Shown here piece by piece: positions 14,881 through 15,804 of a stretch of 15,804 bases of DNA (its first letter is position 1; every line of letters starts with the position of its first letter). This DNA is from Lysobacterales bacterium. Lineage in GTDB: Bacteria; Pseudomonadota; Gammaproteobacteria; Xanthomonadales; SZUA-36. The stretch lies in NCBI GenBank assembly GCA_021648045.1, contig JAKITM010000048.1, positions 1-15,804 of the forward strand. The letters run 5' to 3'. The translations under genes and the position numbers were made by a program. The notes below the pieces were generated by a model. That model saw nothing but the letters and a program-made list of their open reading frames with translations. It had not been told where the DNA came from and did no database searches.

Positions 14881-15010
14881 TTAACTCCACTTTTGGCGAC
14901 TGCTAAAAATAGGAGGATTACCATTCCAAAACCTGCATTTTGGCATCGATATTTGTATATTAGGTTTAACTATATCCATATATGTACACTAAAACTGTGC
15001 AAAATCGACA

Positions 15011-15047
15011 GTATGTAAACTTGTTAATGGTTTATAAATATGTTAAT
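15011..15047 (+). promoter_or_regulatory. Candidate AbiEi operator/promoter region
   Basis: TAAAC (15016-15020) and GTTTA (15030-15034) form a short inverted repeat. TGTTAAT is repeated directly at 15022-15028 and 15041-15047, 19 bp apart. AbiEi antitoxins are known to repress their own promoter through repeats, so these are candidate sites. If the ATG at 15027 is the true start, they would lie partly inside the gene. Confidence 0.3.
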
Positions 15048-15804
15048 TTGTTCACTGTGAGTGTGCAAAAAAGAAGCAAGTTAAACCGATTAGAGCAAGC
15101 CTTACCCGAAGGCTTGCTTGTCGATGCGTCATGGCTAGAACGGCGCGGCTACTATCGCTCTCAACGTAGTCAGTATGTTTCTGCGGGGTGGCTGGCGCAG
15201 CCAGTGCGGGGTGTGTTTTGTCGTCCTCGCGGTGTAGTGAGCTGGGAGCAGGTAGTAATTTCTCTGCAAACCTTGCTTGAATTTCCTGTATCTGTTGGTG
15301 GTCGAAGTGCGCTTGAGCTCCAGGGGTATGCTCACTACCTGTCGCAGTCTCAAAAAAACATTCATCTGTACTGCGATAAGAAGTTACCTGCATGGGTATT
15401 TAAGTTGGATATCGAGCAGGCCTTCATTTCTCATAACCGTTTGCGTTATTTACCCCAGACCGAAATACCTCCGCAGGCACTTTTTCTCGATGACCATATA
15501 TCCACGACTGAGGCTTTAGGTGGCGCACTAGGAATAAGCCGTTGGGGGCAATGGAAATGGCCACTTGTTATGTCCACGCCTGAGCGAGCTTTTCTTGAAC
15601 TGCTTGACGAATTGCCTCAAAAAGAGACCTTTCATATGGCGGATGTCATTATGGAAGGATTGGTTAATTTAAGTCCGCGCCGCATGCAACCACTTCTGGA
15701 AACTTGCACGAGTGTCAAAGTAAAACGCTTATTCTTTTTCTTTGCCGAGCGTCACAAGCATCGCTGGTTGACTCATATCAATCAAGAAAAAATTGATCTC
15801 GGTA
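15027..15804 (+). CDS. abiEi: AbiEi-family type IV antitoxin/transcriptional repressor (3' end beyond window)
   Basis: The frame runs open to the window end, giving at least 259 residues. It resembles AbiEi antitoxins, which repress the abiE operon and counter the nucleotidyltransferase toxin AbiEii. The N-terminal winged-helix part reads SKLNRLEQALPEGLLVDASW, then LERRGYYRSQRSQYVSAGWL and ARGV-like QPVRGVFCRPRG. The C-terminal domain follows, with VGGRSALELQGYAHYL, a KLPAWVF segment and STPERAFLELLDELP. The start is uncertain. The ATG at 15027 is in frame, but homologues usually begin just before the KLNRLE segment, which would favour GTG at 15057 or 15063. None has a clear Shine-Dalgarno sequence. 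Only a short C-terminal piece should be missing. The toxin gene is expected immediately downstream but cannot be seen. Confidence 0.85.
   Translation, partial: MVYKYVNLFTVSVQKRSKLNRLEQALPEGLLVDASWLERRGYYRSQRSQYVSAGWLAQPVRGVFCRPRGVVSWEQVVISLQTLLEFPVSVGGRSALELQGYAHYLSQSQKNIHLYCDKKLPAWVFKLDIEQAFISHNRLRYLPQTEIPPQALFLDDHISTTEALGGALGISRWGQWKWPLVMSTPERAFLELLDELPQKETFHMADVIMEGLVNLSPRRMQPLLETCTSVKVKRLFFFFAERHKHRWLTHINQEKIDLG

Noticed and set aside
15052..15519. Three frames on both strands inside the abiEi region
   Set aside because: The uninterrupted AbiEi-like frame from 15027 to the window end explains this DNA. The others are shadows.

Overview
The window joins a conserved chromosomal operon to an accessory stretch rich in toxin-antitoxin-like and defence-like genes. 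Bases 2-8051 are the 3' half of a proton-pumping NADH:quinone oxidoreductase (complex I) operon in canonical order: end of nuoG, then nuoH, I, J, K, L, M and N, all on the + strand and tightly packed or overlapping. Protein lengths, the motif spellings and an initiator tRNA with a purine-pyrimidine 11:24 pair point to a proteobacterium, most likely a gammaproteobacterium (possibly a betaproteobacterium) of moderate GC content. I cannot name the genus.

An initiator tRNA-fMet gene (8178-8254) follows with its own promoter and a strong terminator. Directly after it lies a scrambled second copy of the same tRNA: the anticodon arm appears inverted, then a degenerate direct copy runs through the T arm to CCA and a second terminator-like hairpin. 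From there on there are no housekeeping genes. In several gammaproteobacteria rimP-nusA-infB stand near this place, so the tRNA is a plausible insertion point, but no integrase is visible.

The accessory part (8400 to the end) has long spacers with gene debris. It holds a broken minus-strand gene (8532-8866), a short orphan reading-frame fragment (8937-9044), a small HEPN-type protein with an R-N-x3-H motif (9187-9639), a DUF2130 coiled-coil/PD-(D/E)XK-like protein (9773-11182), an IS21-like end remnant (about 11257-11320), a hipBA module with three evenly spaced operators (11582-13168), an AAA ATPase-DUF4143 protein (13440-14765) preceded by three 33-bp-spaced iterons, and the start of an AbiE type IV module (abiEi-like gene, 15027 to the window end).

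The nuo subunits form one membrane machine. NuoG and NuoI carry electrons, NuoH forms the quinone site, and NuoJ, K, L, M and N make up the proton-pumping arm. The accessory genes look like independent self-regulated modules. A diverged direct repeat of roughly 100 bp follows both hipA and the AAA gene, which suggests modular, cassette-like gain of the AAA gene.
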